From positions 1 to 64,000 of the forward strand of contig JASEHH010000008.1 in the NCBI GenBank assembly GCA_030017685.1: DNA of 64,000 bases, read 5' to 3'. A program made the position numbers and the translations under genes. Of the stretch, positions 49,769 through 58,811 are shown one piece after another. The DNA is from Thermodesulfobacteriota bacterium. Lineage in GTDB: Bacteria > Desulfobacterota > BSN033 > UBA1163. The notes beneath the pieces are model-generated. The model made no database searches. It was not told the DNA's origin and saw nothing but the letters and a program-made list of their open reading frames with translations. The stretch's first letter is position 1, and each line of letters starts with the position of its first letter.

Positions 49769-51091
49769 CTATGTATCATTCATTTCTCCGGCGGGTTCGG
49801 GAAGTTTTTCTAATTTTACCTTTGAGATCCTCCTACCCACCATTTCAACGATATGAATTCTTTTTCCTTCAACCTCCACCCAATCATTGTCCTCAGGAAT
49901 CTTTTGCAGAGTGGCCATCAGGAATCCCCCCAGGGTTTCGTATTCAGGGGATTCCGGAAGTGAGATCTGATAGTCCTCTTTTAAATCTCTCAGGCTGATC
50001 GATGCATCGATCAGGAGGGTTCCGTCTTTCAACGGGGTAACAGGACTTTCGGTATCATGTTCGTCCCTGATCTCCCCAACAATCTCTTCGATCAAATCCT
50101 CGATGGTCACTAAACCAGAAACGCCGCCATATTCATCTACCACGAGGGCCATATGGATTCTTCTCTTTTGCATTTCTTTTAGGAGGAGACTGATGTTCAT
50201 TGTCTCGGGGATAAAGAAAGGGGCACGGATGGTCTTCCGAATATCCACCTGGCCTGTTTTTCCAAGGAGGGTAAGAAAATCTTTTGCATTGAGGATTCCT
50301 CTGATGTCATTCGGCTCCCTTCCGAAGACAGGGTATCGGGAGAACTGTTCCTCTTCGATGATTGAAAGAATTTCCTGGGTTGGTCGATCGATCTGGATCG
50401 CTACCATCTGTGTGTCGGGGACCATCACTTCTTTGACAGACATGTCCGTAAATTCAAAAACGCTTTGAAGGATCTTTTCTTCCGTAGACTCAAAAACGCC
50501 ATGTTTTCCGCCTTCTTTGATCAAGAGCTTTACCTCTTCTTCGGTAATATAAGCCCTTTCAGTAAAAGGCTTTCTACCAAAGGGGGCGAGCACGAGGGAG
50601 GTGCTGAAGGTGAGAAACTTGACAAAGATGGAAGCAACCTTTGAAAAAGCATCAACGGTTCTTGCGGTCCAGAGCCCGACTGTTTCAGGATGCATCAAAG
50701 CAATGGACTTCGGCACGAGTTCACCGAAGATCACGGAGAAATAAGTAATCAAGACGACCACGATCCCAATGGCAATAGGCTCAGCGGCAATTGAGATGGC
50801 TTTTATGGGAACCGACTGTAAGGCCGGTTTGATCACCTCGGCAGCGGCGGCTCCTCCAACCGCAGAGGCAAGAACACTCACGCCGGTAATTCCAATTTGG
50901 ATCGTTGCTAAAAACCGGTCAGGATTTTCTTTCAGCCTCAGCAAGATTTTCGCATTTCTTTTTCCACTTTCAACCATCTGCTGGACCCGGCTCTTCCTGG
51001 CCGTGACCACGGCGATCTCTGTGCCGGCGAGATAACCATTCAAGAGAATAAGGATGGCAATAAAAAATACCTCTCCAAAAAGTTCTTGCAT
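49769..51091 (-). CDS. CNNM/CorC-type membrane protein with CBS pair
   Basis: A 440-residue membrane protein of the HlyC/CorC group, in some species involved in magnesium or cobalt efflux. The N-terminal DUF21 transmembrane domain (about 1-200, GYLAGTEIAVVTARKSRVQQ...) is followed by two CBS domains (MVPDTQMVAIQIDRPTQEIL, KRRIHMALVVDEYGGVSGLVTIEDLIEEIVGEI) and a CorC-HlyC domain (about 355-430). 'Haemolysin' names in databases are misleading for this group. It is flanked on both sides by family C elements. Confidence 0.9.
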   Translation of the reverse strand: MQELFGEVFFIAILILLNGYLAGTEIAVVTARKSRVQQMVESGKRNAKILLRLKENPDRFLATIQIGITGVSVLASAVGGAAAAEVIKPALQSVPIKAISIAAEPIAIGIVVVLITYFSVIFGELVPKSIALMHPETVGLWTARTVDAFSKVASIFVKFLTFSTSLVLAPFGRKPFTERAYITEEEVKLLIKEGGKHGVFESTEEKILQSVFEFTDMSVKEVMVPDTQMVAIQIDRPTQEILSIIEEEQFSRYPVFGREPNDIRGILNAKDFLTLLGKTGQVDIRKTIRAPFFIPETMNISLLLKEMQKRRIHMALVVDEYGGVSGLVTIEDLIEEIVGEIRDEHDTESPVTPLKDGTLLIDASISLRDLKEDYQISLPESPEYETLGGFLMATLQKIPEDNDWVEVEGKRIHIVEMVGRRISKVKLEKLPEPAGEMNDT

Positions 51092-51145
51092 TTCGACCTC
51101 CCTACCTTTTCATAAAAATATGGAAGAAGTTTAAAAATGGTAGAA

Positions 51146-51262
51146 TCGTAAAAAGTCGTCATTCCCGTGAAAACGGGAATCCAGAGAATTTAACTAAATG
51201 AAAATACTGGATTCCTGCTTGCGCAGGAATGACAGAAAATCTCCCTTTCAGATTTTTTACGA
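51146..51262. repeat. Family C element, copy 2
   Basis: Same orientation as copy 1. TCGTAAAAAGTC and GATTTTTTACGA at its ends; core GTCATTCCCG...CGGGAATCCAG and GGATTCCTGCTTGCGCAGGAATGAC. It lies upstream of the CNNM gene. Confidence 0.8.
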
Positions 51263-51331
51263 GACCATCAAAAATGACAGAAGAAAACTGTCGGGTTTCA
51301 TTCAACAGTTTTTTCGAAGGAAGAGATTTTT

Positions 51332-52498
51332 TTAAAAATTGATCTTCTTGAGTCGTTCGATTGCCTCTTGTAACCTCGACTCATCCACCGTCAGGGTCAT
51401 CCGGATATAACCCTCTCCTGCTTCTCCGAAACCATTGCCCGGAGTGGCGACGATTCCTGCCTTTTCAATCAGGAGCGTGGCGAATTGGGCGGAAGTGTAT
51501 CCTTGCGGAACCCGGATCCAGAGATAAAAGGTAGCCCTCGGCATGTCCACTTCCAGGCCCATCTCCCGGAGGCCTTTTACCATCACATCCCTCCGGCCCT
51601 CATAGATGCGGATGATGTTGGGGATGGGCGTATCATAGCGGTTAAGGGCTTCTATTCCGGCTTCCTGGATCGCCTGAAAGAGGCCCGAGTCGATATTGGT
51701 CTTGACCCTTCCCAATCCGGAGACAATTTCAGAATTGCCCACGGCAAAACCGATTCTCCAGCCTGTCATGTTAAAGGTTTTTGAAAGGCTGTGGAATTCG
51801 ATTCCCACTTCTTTCGCCCCTTCGACCTCAAAGAAGCTGAGCGGCCGATAGCCGTCGAAAGCCAGTTCAGAGTAAGCCGCATCATGGCAGACGATAATCC
51901 TGTAACGCCGGGCAAAGGCGACCACCTCTTCAAAGAAAGGTTTCTCGGCGATAGCCGATGTTGGATTATTGGGGTAATTGATGAAGAGAAGTTTCGACCT
52001 CTCCGCAACTTCTTTTGGGATTTCAGAAAGTTTTGGCAGAAAGCCATTCTCCTTGAGAAGGGGCAGGAAGTAGGGAGTTCCTCCTGCGAGGAGGGTCGCC
52101 ACACGATAGACCGGATATCCCGGACTGGGCACAAGCACATAATCTCCCGGATTGACAAAGGCCAGGGGGATATGGGCAATGCCTTCTTTTGAGCCGATTA
52201 AGGTGAGCACCTCTGTTTTTGGATCAAACGTGACACCAAATCTCCTCTCAAACCATTGAGCCGCCGCAGTTCTGAATTCGATCATCCCTTCATAGGAGGG
52301 ATAATGGTGATTTCCTGGGTCTTCGGAGGCTTTTTTCATTCGTTCGATGATCGGCTGAGGAGTGGGAAGATCAGGGTCTCCGATCCCCAGGTCGATGAGA
52401 TCCATCCCCTTCTTCCTCATCTCCTCTTTCTTCTTGTCGATCTCCGCAAAGAGGTATGGGGGAATTTGGTCAATCCGTTTCGCTTTTTCAATCCGCAT
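51332..52498 (-). CDS. dapL: LL-diaminopimelate aminotransferase
   Basis: PLP enzyme that makes LL-diaminopimelate from tetrahydrodipicolinate in one step, replacing the succinylase route in lysine and cell-wall synthesis. The 388-residue class I/II aminotransferase begins with DQIPPYLFAEIDKKKEEM and GIGDPDLPTPQPI, with SLSKTFNMTGWRIGFAVGN containing the PLP lysine near residue 235. These signatures favour DapL over ordinary aspartate aminotransferase. Common in Desulfobacterota. Single minus-strand gene. Confidence 0.88.
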   Translation of the reverse strand: MRIEKAKRIDQIPPYLFAEIDKKKEEMRKKGMDLIDLGIGDPDLPTPQPIIERMKKASEDPGNHHYPSYEGMIEFRTAAAQWFERRFGVTFDPKTEVLTLIGSKEGIAHIPLAFVNPGDYVLVPSPGYPVYRVATLLAGGTPYFLPLLKENGFLPKLSEIPKEVAERSKLLFINYPNNPTSAIAEKPFFEEVVAFARRYRIIVCHDAAYSELAFDGYRPLSFFEVEGAKEVGIEFHSLSKTFNMTGWRIGFAVGNSEIVSGLGRVKTNIDSGLFQAIQEAGIEALNRYDTPIPNIIRIYEGRRDVMVKGLREMGLEVDMPRATFYLWIRVPQGYTSAQFATLLIEKAGIVATPGNGFGEAGEGYIRMTLTVDESRLQEAIERLKKINF

Positions 52499-52887
52499 GC
52501 GTTTCTCCTTCCCACCCGGTGTAAATATCTTTTATCCTATGACCATCCGAAATTCAAGAAGAAAAGAAGCATCGTAATACCTCATCTATGGGGGTCACAT
52601 AATTCCTGATAAAATTTAATTAGACCCGATAGGCGGGACATTCTCTCCGAACCAGAGGCTCTTCCCTCCGGGGCAGAAGCCCCTCTGGGGCGGAGCCTGA
52701 GCCGGAGGCCTGTCCCGTCTATGTTGAAAGCGGGGTTAGACCTGCAGCAGGCCCCGCCTATCGACTCCACCTATCAATGGAATGAAATTACTCCCATGAC
52801 TGAGGGGTTACAGGGCTTAAGTTTTTAATATTGACATCAACCCCCCTTCCTATCATAATTATAGGCAATTTTTAAAAAGAAGGTCCG
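52499..52887. other. 389-base gap between dapL and the TPR-OstA gene
   Basis: It holds a family A element (52590-52815) and AT-rich ends. TTGACA near 52832 with TATAAT-like TATCATAATTATA at 52852-52864 could be the promoter of the rightward gene, with AAGAAGG as ribosome site. No gene. Confidence 0.55.
52590..52815 (+). repeat. Family A palindromic element, long form
   Basis: Same orientation as 24978-25153. It has a 33-base insert (CCTCCGGGGCAGAAGCCCCT... to ...GGCGGAGCC) making an inner stem GGGGC...GCCCC and GGCTC...GAGCC. GGAATTACT/ACTGAGG ends match the others. Confidence 0.8.
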
Positions 52888-54543
52888 ATGAAAAAGAAGC
52901 CTGTTATTCAAATACTCCTTCTCCTTTTCATTCTCTTCTCCCTTTTGAACGGATGCGCCGGGAAGGGAAAGGATGTCAAAACGATCAAGGGAGATCCGGA
53001 AGTCCTCTACCGCCAGGGATTGGAGCTGTTCAATAAGAGGGACTATTCCGAGGCATTAAAGATATTTGAACAGATCAAGTCCAACTTTCCGGATAGCCCG
53101 CCTTATACCCAGTGGGCAGAGGTAAAGGTCGGGGATTGCCATTTCTTTAATAAGGATTACGTGGAAGCCATCGCCGCCTATGAAGAGTTTAAAAAGACCC
53201 GTCCCACCCATGAAGATATCCCTTATGTTCAATATCAGATCGGTATGGCTTATTTCAACCAGATGCGAACCCACGACCGGGATCAGACCTCCACCCAAAA
53301 GGCCCTCTCCAACTTCGAATATTTAGTCGCCAATACCCCTCCCGGCATTTTCACTGACAAGGCTAAAGAAAAGATTGAGACCTGCAAGAAGCAGTTGGCT
53401 GACCATGAGTTCTATATTGGAAATTTTTATTACAAAAAGGGAAAATATCTGGCTGCAGCCTCCCGGTTCGAAGGATTACTGGAGAAGTTCCCGAAGAGGA
53501 CTGAAGAGGATAAGGCGCTTTATCTTTTAGGGAAAAGCTGTCTTGAACTCGATCAATGGGAGAAGGCCAGAGAAGCCTTTACGAGGATTGTCAACGAATA
53601 TCCGAAGAGTTCCCATTACAGGGAGGCCAAATCGATCCTGGATCAGGGCAAGAAGGAGAAGACGGTTATTCGCAAGGCAAAAGCCAAAGATCCCAAAAAG
53701 AAGGGGGATGCGAAAGAGGGAGAGGCTGAAACAGTTGCTCTGGCCAAATTCGATGAAGAGAGAAGACGGCCGGTTTTACTGAAAGATGATAAGATGGAGT
53801 TAAGGAGGGAAGAGAGGAAGGTTGTTCCTCCTTCCGCTGAAAAGCCGGGAGAGCCGGTAGTTCCAAAAGAAGAGACCAGGAAAGTGACCCCGCCATTGGT
53901 AAAATATGAAGAGGAAGGAAGACAACCTCGTGCTCCCTCCCCCCTGCCTCCTCCGAAGGAAGAATTAAAGGTCGAGGCAAAACCGGAGGATGAAAAGCGG
54001 ATGGCGCCGCTGCCCCTCCCACCTGCAACACCTGAGACCAAGGAAATACCGCCCCTCCCCTCAATGAAGGAGAGGGAGATTTTGAGAAAGGAGACTCCCG
54101 CTGAATCCAAGGAAGTCAAATTGGGGGACACGGGCGAGCCCATTGACATCACTTCGGACAGGGTGGAGACCTTTTCCAAAGAGAATCTGATTGTCTTCAA
54201 GGGGAATGTGATGGCCCGACAGAAGGATATGGTCATCTATTCCGATTCTCTCGAGGCCTTGGTCTTTGAAGATGGCAAGGGGATTGAGAGGGTGGTGGCC
54301 GGAGGGAATGTGAAAATCCAGCAGGGGCTTCGGGTCGCCAATTGTCAGAAAGCGGTCTTTTATAATCGGGATCAGAGAGTGGTTTTGACCGGCGACCCAA
54401 AAGTATGGGAAGGCGATAATTTGGTCTCCGGAGAGGAGATCATCTTCGATATTGCGAAGAATCGTATAGAGGTAAAAGGAGGACCGGGAGGGAGAGGGAA
54501 GGTGAGAGTTCTTCCCGGAGGAGAATTTGAAAAGTTGAAATGA
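52888..54543 (+). CDS. TPR-OstA (LptA-like) fusion lipoprotein
   Basis: A 551-residue envelope protein that joins two usually separate modules. A lipoprotein signal (lipobox LLNGCAG) leads into a BamD/YbgF-like TPR region (about 34-260: YRQGLELFNKRDYSEALKIFEQIK ... YLLGKSCLELDQWEKAREAFTRI). Then comes a Glu/Pro-rich linker of about 140 residues (270-410) and a C-terminal OstA/LptA domain (DITSDRVETFSKENLIVFKGNVMARQ ... GVFYNRDQRVVLTGDPKVWEGDN-like). The OstA domain is a beta-jellyroll that carries lipopolysaccharide across the periplasm. It may couple LPS transport to outer-membrane assembly. Its stop overlaps the start of a truncated lipoprotein. Confidence 0.85.
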   Translation: MKKKPVIQILLLLFILFSLLNGCAGKGKDVKTIKGDPEVLYRQGLELFNKRDYSEALKIFEQIKSNFPDSPPYTQWAEVKVGDCHFFNKDYVEAIAAYEEFKKTRPTHEDIPYVQYQIGMAYFNQMRTHDRDQTSTQKALSNFEYLVANTPPGIFTDKAKEKIETCKKQLADHEFYIGNFYYKKGKYLAAASRFEGLLEKFPKRTEEDKALYLLGKSCLELDQWEKAREAFTRIVNEYPKSSHYREAKSILDQGKKEKTVIRKAKAKDPKKKGDAKEGEAETVALAKFDEERRRPVLLKDDKMELRREERKVVPPSAEKPGEPVVPKEETRKVTPPLVKYEEEGRQPRAPSPLPPPKEELKVEAKPEDEKRMAPLPLPPATPETKEIPPLPSMKEREILRKETPAESKEVKLGDTGEPIDITSDRVETFSKENLIVFKGNVMARQKDMVIYSDSLEALVFEDGKGIERVVAGGNVKIQQGLRVANCQKAVFYNRDQRVVLTGDPKVWEGDNLVSGEEIIFDIAKNRIEVKGGPGGRGKVRVLPGGEFEKLK

Positions 54544-54632
54544 TAAGATGGCTCCTCGGTCTGATCTTTCTCCTTTTATTCATTCACGCCTGCCAGACCT
54601 CTTCTGATATAAGACTAAAGATTCCAATCTAA
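54540..54632 (+). pseudogene. Truncated small lipoprotein frame after the OstA fusion gene
   Basis: An ATGA overlap starts MIRWLLGLIFLLLFIHACQT, a good lipoprotein signal with lipobox IHAC, but the frame stops after 30 residues. The coupled start and perfect signal imply a real ancestral gene, perhaps an LPS-transport or other envelope protein, cut by repeat insertion just downstream. It could instead be a tiny lipoprotein. Confidence 0.5.
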
Positions 54633-55128
54633 AATCCCGAATGGAAGCATCTCCAATTCCGTGATGACAGAATGGACTCCAGAGGGGCAGGCGGACCAGA
54701 CTCCGAAATCTTTAGGATTGATCATTAGCATGTTGCTGAAAAAGTCTTTTTATTCAGGATGCTCAAAAATGCCCAGATACGAGGTGCCCGAAATCCTGAG
54801 GAGTGAGACGTACTTGGACGTACGTCGCAACGACGAAGGATGAGGGGAACGAAGTAGATGGGCGTTTTTCAGAATCCTGTTAGACGTTTAAGGGAAACTT
54901 TCATAGTCAATGAAAATGAGGTTTTTATTGGTTTTGGAGCGTCCGGAGTTAATCCTTAAGCGGTGCCGCCCTAAATCTTTCTCCGCTGGCCCGCCTGCCC
55001 CTCTGGATTTGGCATTCCCATGGATTTCTATCACGGGAAAAAAGATGCTTACATCCCGAATGGGGAATTTGACAATTCGGAAAAAAAATTATTAAAATGA
55101 ATCATTTAGCGAATTTCGGGCATGGGCC
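54633..55128. other. 496-base gap: nested repeat element
   Basis: Outer arms around CCAGAGGGGCAGGCGG (54675-54716) and its complement (54968-55013) enclose a CTGAAAAA...TTTTTCAG element. No gene is supported; a frame at 54910-55095 is made mostly of the arm sequence. A promoter for ffh is not clear. Confidence 0.6.
54731..54883. repeat. MITE-like CTGAAAAA element
   Basis: TGCTGAAAAAGTC at the left and GGGCGTTTTTCAGAATCCT at the right make terminal inverted repeats. Inner parts pair as CCCAGATACGAGGTGCCC...CGAAGTAGATGGGC and as TACTTGGACGTACGTC. About 150 bases; non-coding. Similar sequences are, from memory, frequent in Desulfobacterota genomes. Confidence 0.7.
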
Positions 55129-56469
55129 ATGTTTGACAATCTTTCATCCAAATTAGATGGCGTTTTTAAGAAACTTCGAGGCCACGGAAAGTTAACGGAG
55201 CAAAATATCCAGGAGGCCCTCAAAGAGGTGAGGGTGGCCCTGCTCGAGGCGGATGTCAATTTTAAGGTGGTGAAGGATTTCGTCCAGTCTGTCCAAGGGA
55301 GAGCCATCGGTCAGGAGGTGATGGCAAGCCTTACCCCTGCTCAGCAATTGATCAAGATCGTGAAGGAGGAGATGACTTCACTGATGGGCGGCCAGGAGCA
55401 GAGGATTCAACTTTCAGGAAGTCCTCCTGTCCCGATCATGCTGGTCGGCCTGCACGGATGTGGAAAGACAACCACTGCGGCCAAACTGGCACGCCACTTC
55501 CAGGGGATGAAGAAACGACCCTACCTCGTCCCAGCGGATGTCTACCGTCCGGCCGCCATCGAGCAGTTGCAAAAATTAGGGGAGGAGCTGAAGGTCGATT
55601 TCTACCGGCCCGGATCCTCGCAGATGCCGCTCGATATCTGCCTCAAGGCGAGGGATGCGGCCCTGAAGGGGGGATACGACCTGATGCTCATCGATACGGC
55701 TGGAAGGCTTCATATCGATGAGGCATTGATGCTTGAACTTAGAGAAATCAAAACGCAGATCAAACCGAGAGAGGTTCTTTTCGTCGCCGACGCCATGACC
55801 GGACAGGATGCCGTCAATGTCGCAAAGAGTTTTAATGAGCGGCTGGGCGTCGATGGAATCATCCTGACCAAAATGGACGGGGATGCCCGTGGAGGAGCGG
55901 CCCTTTCGATCAAAGCGGTGACGCAGAGACCCATTAAATTCATCGGCGTCGGGGAGAAGTTAGATGCCCTCGAAGTCTTCCATCCCGAACGGATGGTTTC
56001 AAGAATTCTGGGCATGGGTGATGTCCTGACCCTGATCGAGAAGGCAGAGGCCACCTTTGATGAGAAGAAGGTTAGAGAATTAGAGAAGAAGATCCGGAAG
56101 GATTCTTTCACGCTGGAGGATTTCCGGGATCAGCTCCAGCAAGTCCGGAAGATGGGATCGCTCGAATCGATCCTCAATATGATCCCCGGGCTTCCCAAAA
56201 AGATGAAAGGGATGGAAGGCCTCCAGGTGGATGATAGGGAACTGTTGAGAGTGGAGGCCATCATCAACTCGATGACGTTCAGGGAGAGGGCCAATTTCAC
56301 GATCATCAACGGAAGCCGGCGATTAAGGATTGCGACGGGAAGCGGGACAACCGTTCAGGAGGTAAATCGACTCTTAAAACAGTATGCCCAGGCCCGAAAG
56401 ATGATGAAACAGTTTTCCAAAATGGGAGGAAAAGGATTGGGAAGAGGACAGGTACCATTCTTTTCGTAA
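55129..56469 (+). CDS. ffh: Signal recognition particle protein Ffh
   Basis: SRP54 GTPase that targets nascent membrane proteins. N domain ([24 protein letters not shown]), G domain with [20 protein letters not shown] and [11 protein letters not shown], and a methionine-rich M domain ([13 protein letters not shown] ... [15 protein letters not shown]). 446 residues, normal. It begins the conserved ffh-rpsP-KH-rimM-trmD-rplS order. A word palindrome separates it from rpsP. Confidence 0.97.
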   Translation: MFDNLSSKLDGVFKKLRGHGKLTEQNIQEALKEVRVALLEADVNFKVVKDFVQSVQGRAIGQEVMASLTPAQQLIKIVKEEMTSLMGGQEQRIQLSGSPPVPIMLVGLHGCGKTTTAAKLARHFQGMKKRPYLVPADVYRPAAIEQLQKLGEELKVDFYRPGSSQMPLDICLKARDAALKGGYDLMLIDTAGRLHIDEALMLELREIKTQIKPREVLFVADAMTGQDAVNVAKSFNERLGVDGIILTKMDGDARGGAALSIKAVTQRPIKFIGVGEKLDALEVFHPERMVSRILGMGDVLTLIEKAEATFDEKKVRELEKKIRKDSFTLEDFRDQLQQVRKMGSLESILNMIPGLPKKMKGMEGLQVDDRELLRVEAIINSMTFRERANFTIINGSRRLRIATGSGTTVQEVNRLLKQYAQARKMMKQFSKMGGKGLGRGQVPFFS

Positions 56470-56585
56470 AGACGCATAGCGCATGGCGCATAGAGCATAG
56501 CGTCTTAGATTCAGTTTCAAGTAAGGTTTTCGCTATGCGCTTTGCTCTCTGCCCTATGCGATTTTTTGATAAAGGAGGTGATCAA
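56470..56585. repeat. GCGCATAGCG word palindrome between ffh and rpsP
   Basis: GACGCATAGCGCATGGCGCA (56471-56490) pairs with CGCTATGCGCTTTGC (56532-56546) and CCTATGCG. The hairpin may lower read-through into rpsP. AAAGGAGGTG follows as ribosome site. Confidence 0.55.
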
Positions 56586-56591
56586 AGCAAT

Positions 56592-56861
56592 ATGGCTGCA
56601 TCAATGAGATTGATGAGATTTGGTGGGAAGAAGAAGCCTTTTTATCGGATTGTGGTTGCAGACCGCCGTTCTCCGAGAGATGGAAGGTTTATCGAACAAG
56701 TAGGGACTTACAATCCCGGGAAAGATCCGGCAGAAGTCCGAATTAAGGAAGAGAAGGCGATAGGCTGGCTGAAAAAGGGAGCCCAGCCCACCCCGACCGT
56801 CCGTCAGCTTCTGATTCGATCAGGTGTGACGAAGAAGTTGGCGGAGAGCAAAAAAGAGTAG
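56592..56861 (+). CDS. rpsP: 30S ribosomal protein S16
   Basis: Small-subunit protein. The start is the ATG at 56592 after AAGGAGGTG; longer upstream readings come from repeat words. [51 protein letters not shown] shows the whole S16 signature. 89 residues. Second gene of the translation cluster. Confidence 0.97.
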   Translation: MAASMRLMRFGGKKKPFYRIVVADRRSPRDGRFIEQVGTYNPGKDPAEVRIKEEKAIGWLKKGAQPTPTVRQLLIRSGVTKKLAESKKE

Positions 56862-56879
56862 ATTGCCTTTTCTTCCTGG

Positions 56880-57060
56880 ATTGATACGTTCGACGGCGCC
56901 AAACCCCGATTTTTAAATCGGGGTAATGGTTCGACAAGCTCACCATCCCGAGCAGAGTCGAGGGAAAAGCGCCGCTCAGTATCAACCCTGAGCATACCCC
57001 GGGCGCCTGTCCTGAACGAAGTTGAAGGGTCAGACCGGGGAGTCGAATGGGTTGATTTCC
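56880..57060. repeat. TTCGACAAGCTCACC-type repeat
   Basis: CCCCGATTTTTAAATCGGGG (56902-56921) forms a strong hairpin. It is followed by GGTTCGACAAGCTCACCATC and CCTGAACGAAGTTGAAGGG, words of a repeat class common in many bacteria. GGCGCC parts at both sides pair. No gene. Confidence 0.65.
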
Positions 57061-57100
57061 AAGGATCTCTCCGAGAGCGGTTGCTCGAATTGGAGGTGGG

Positions 57101-57340
57101 ATGATGACGACAAAGGAGTTGATTGAGTTTATCGCCAAGGCATTGGTCGACCATCCGGAGCAGGTCAGGGTTTCTGAAGTCGAAGGAGAGAGGACCTCGG
57201 TCATCGAGCTCTCCGTAGCAAAGGATGATTTGGGGAAGGTGATCGGAAAACAGGGCAGAACGGCAAGATCCATCCGTGTGATTCTGGGAGCGGCTTCTGC
57301 CAATCTGGGTAAACGCTCTGTCCTGGAAATCATCGAATAG
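57101..57340 (+). CDS. khpA: KH-domain RNA-binding protein (KhpA/YlqC)
   Basis: A 79-residue single KH domain protein that sits between rpsP and rimM in many bacteria and helps RNA-binding or ribosome assembly. The GxxG loop is [27 protein letters not shown] precedes an ATG-ATG start; either may be used. Confidence 0.93.
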   Translation: MMTTKELIEFIAKALVDHPEQVRVSEVEGERTSVIELSVAKDDLGKVIGKQGRTARSIRVILGAASANLGKRSVLEIIE

Positions 57341-57346
57341 CGACCC

Positions 57347-57874
57347 ATGGAGCAAACTCTTTACCCGATCGGGAGGGTGGGCAAGCCCCATGGGGTCAGG
57401 GGGAAGATCAAAGTAGATTATTTCGGGGAGGACCCCGACCGCTTTCTCCTTTATCAGAAGATTTTCATCAAGGACGACTCAGGAAGACCGGAACCCTTTG
57501 AAGTTCTGGAAGTCACCCCTCAACCGCCACGCCTCATCCTAAGATTGAAAGGGATCGAAAGGATCGAAGAGACGGAGGGTCTCATCGGTAAGGAGATTCT
57601 CGTCCGCAGAGAAGATCTTCCCGAGCCGGAAGAGGGGGAATATTACTGGTTCGAGATTCTGGGGATGGCGGTCGAGACAGAGAAAGGCAAAAGGATCGGC
57701 ACGGTGAAGAAGATCTTTCCAACAGGCGCCCATGATGTCTATGTCGTCGAGGGAAAGAGAGGAGAGATCTTTCTGCCGGCAACCGAAGGGGTGATCCAAG
57801 GCATTGACCGTCAAAGAAGGGTGATGACGGTGGTCCGGATGGAAGGGTTGTGGGAGGAGGAAGATGAGATTTGA
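57347..57874 (+). CDS. rimM: Ribosome maturation factor RimM
   Basis: Binds 30S subunits and aids 16S rRNA maturation. Start six bases after the KH gene. N-terminal RimM domain [21 protein letters not shown] and C-terminal PRC-barrel ([40 protein letters not shown]). 175 residues. Overlaps trmD by 11 bases. Confidence 0.96.
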   Translation: MEQTLYPIGRVGKPHGVRGKIKVDYFGEDPDRFLLYQKIFIKDDSGRPEPFEVLEVTPQPPRLILRLKGIERIEETEGLIGKEILVRREDLPEPEEGEYYWFEILGMAVETEKGKRIGTVKKIFPTGAHDVYVVEGKRGEIFLPATEGVIQGIDRQRRVMTVVRMEGLWEEEDEI

Positions 57875-58601
57875 CATCCTCACCCTTTTCCCGGAGATGT
57901 TTTCTTCTCCCTTTCAGGAGAGCATCCTGGCCAAAGCGATTGAAAAAGGGCTGATCGAGGTGAGGACGATCAACATCCGGGACTTTGCCCTTGATAAGCG
58001 CCGGATCGTCGATGATGCTCCCTATGGCGGAGGGCAGGGGATGGTGATGAAAGTGGAACCCATTGCCCGGGCCATTGAACAGGTGAAATCAGAAGATCCA
58101 TCGGTCAGGACAATCTATCTAACCCCCGAAGGAAAGCCGTTGAATCAGGAGATGGCCAGGCAACTCTCTTCCCGATCCCATCTGATCCTTCTCTGCGGCA
58201 GGTATGAGGGAGTGGATGAGAGGGTAAGGGAGCTCTTCATCGATGAAGAGATATCGATCGGGGATTATGTTCTGACCGGAGGAGAACTGGCCGCCATGGT
58301 TCTGATCGATACGGTCTCAAGGCTTTTGCCCGGAGTGTTAGGGTCGGACCGGTCGGCGGAGGAAGATTCCTTCTTTGGCTCTTTGCTGGAATATCCCCAG
58401 TATACCCGGCCTGCAAGTTTCAGGGGGTATGAAGTTCCCGAAGTCCTTCTTTCGGGAAACCATCAGGCGATCTCTCTCTGGAGAAGGAAGGAGGCCCTGA
58501 GACGAACGTGGATGAGAAGGCCGGATCTGTTAAGCAAAGCTTCTCTTTCTGAGGAAGATAAAAAGATCCTGGAAGAGATATCAAAAAAGGATGTTTCGTG
58601 A
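57864..58601 (+). CDS. trmD: tRNA (guanine-N1)-methyltransferase
   Basis: SPOUT enzyme that methylates G37 of tRNA. Signatures: [46 protein letters not shown] and the knotted SAM site [29 protein letters not shown]. 245 residues. It starts inside rimM and lies before a family B-type repeat. Confidence 0.97.
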   Translation: MRFDILTLFPEMFSSPFQESILAKAIEKGLIEVRTINIRDFALDKRRIVDDAPYGGGQGMVMKVEPIARAIEQVKSEDPSVRTIYLTPEGKPLNQEMARQLSSRSHLILLCGRYEGVDERVRELFIDEEISIGDYVLTGGELAAMVLIDTVSRLLPGVLGSDRSAEEDSFFGSLLEYPQYTRPASFRGYEVPEVLLSGNHQAISLWRRKEALRRTWMRRPDLLSKASLSEEDKKILEEISKKDVS

Positions 58602-58811
58602 CGGGTGCATTTCCCATCGAATGAAAAAAATGGCCTTTTAGGCAAGGGGAAGAGGTTAGGGCTATGAAGCCAGTTTGGAGAAAGGTCAATGGGTTAGGGT
58701 TAATGATTCTTGAACCCGGGGTAGACAGATTTAAACACCAATGACCTAACCTAACGACTAAACGGGCATCTTTACCCTTACCTTTAGACGGTACACTTTA
58801 CTTTCTAAACA
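58602..58811. repeat. Family B-related palindrome between trmD and the methyltransferase gene
   Basis: GGTTAGGGTTAATG (58692-58705) faces AATGACCTAACCTAACG (58740-58756), and TTACCCTTACCTTTAG with TTTACTTTCTA resembles the ends of family B. It extends close to the next start, with no strong ribosome site. Confidence 0.5.

Noticed and set aside
54910-55095. 61-residue frame upstream of ffh
   Set aside because: Mostly made of inverted-repeat arm sequence, without ribosome site or similarity.
56880-57060. tRNA-like GGTTCGAC sequences
   Set aside because: They belong to a repeat class with TTCGACAAGCTCACC; no acceptor stem or anticodon arm.
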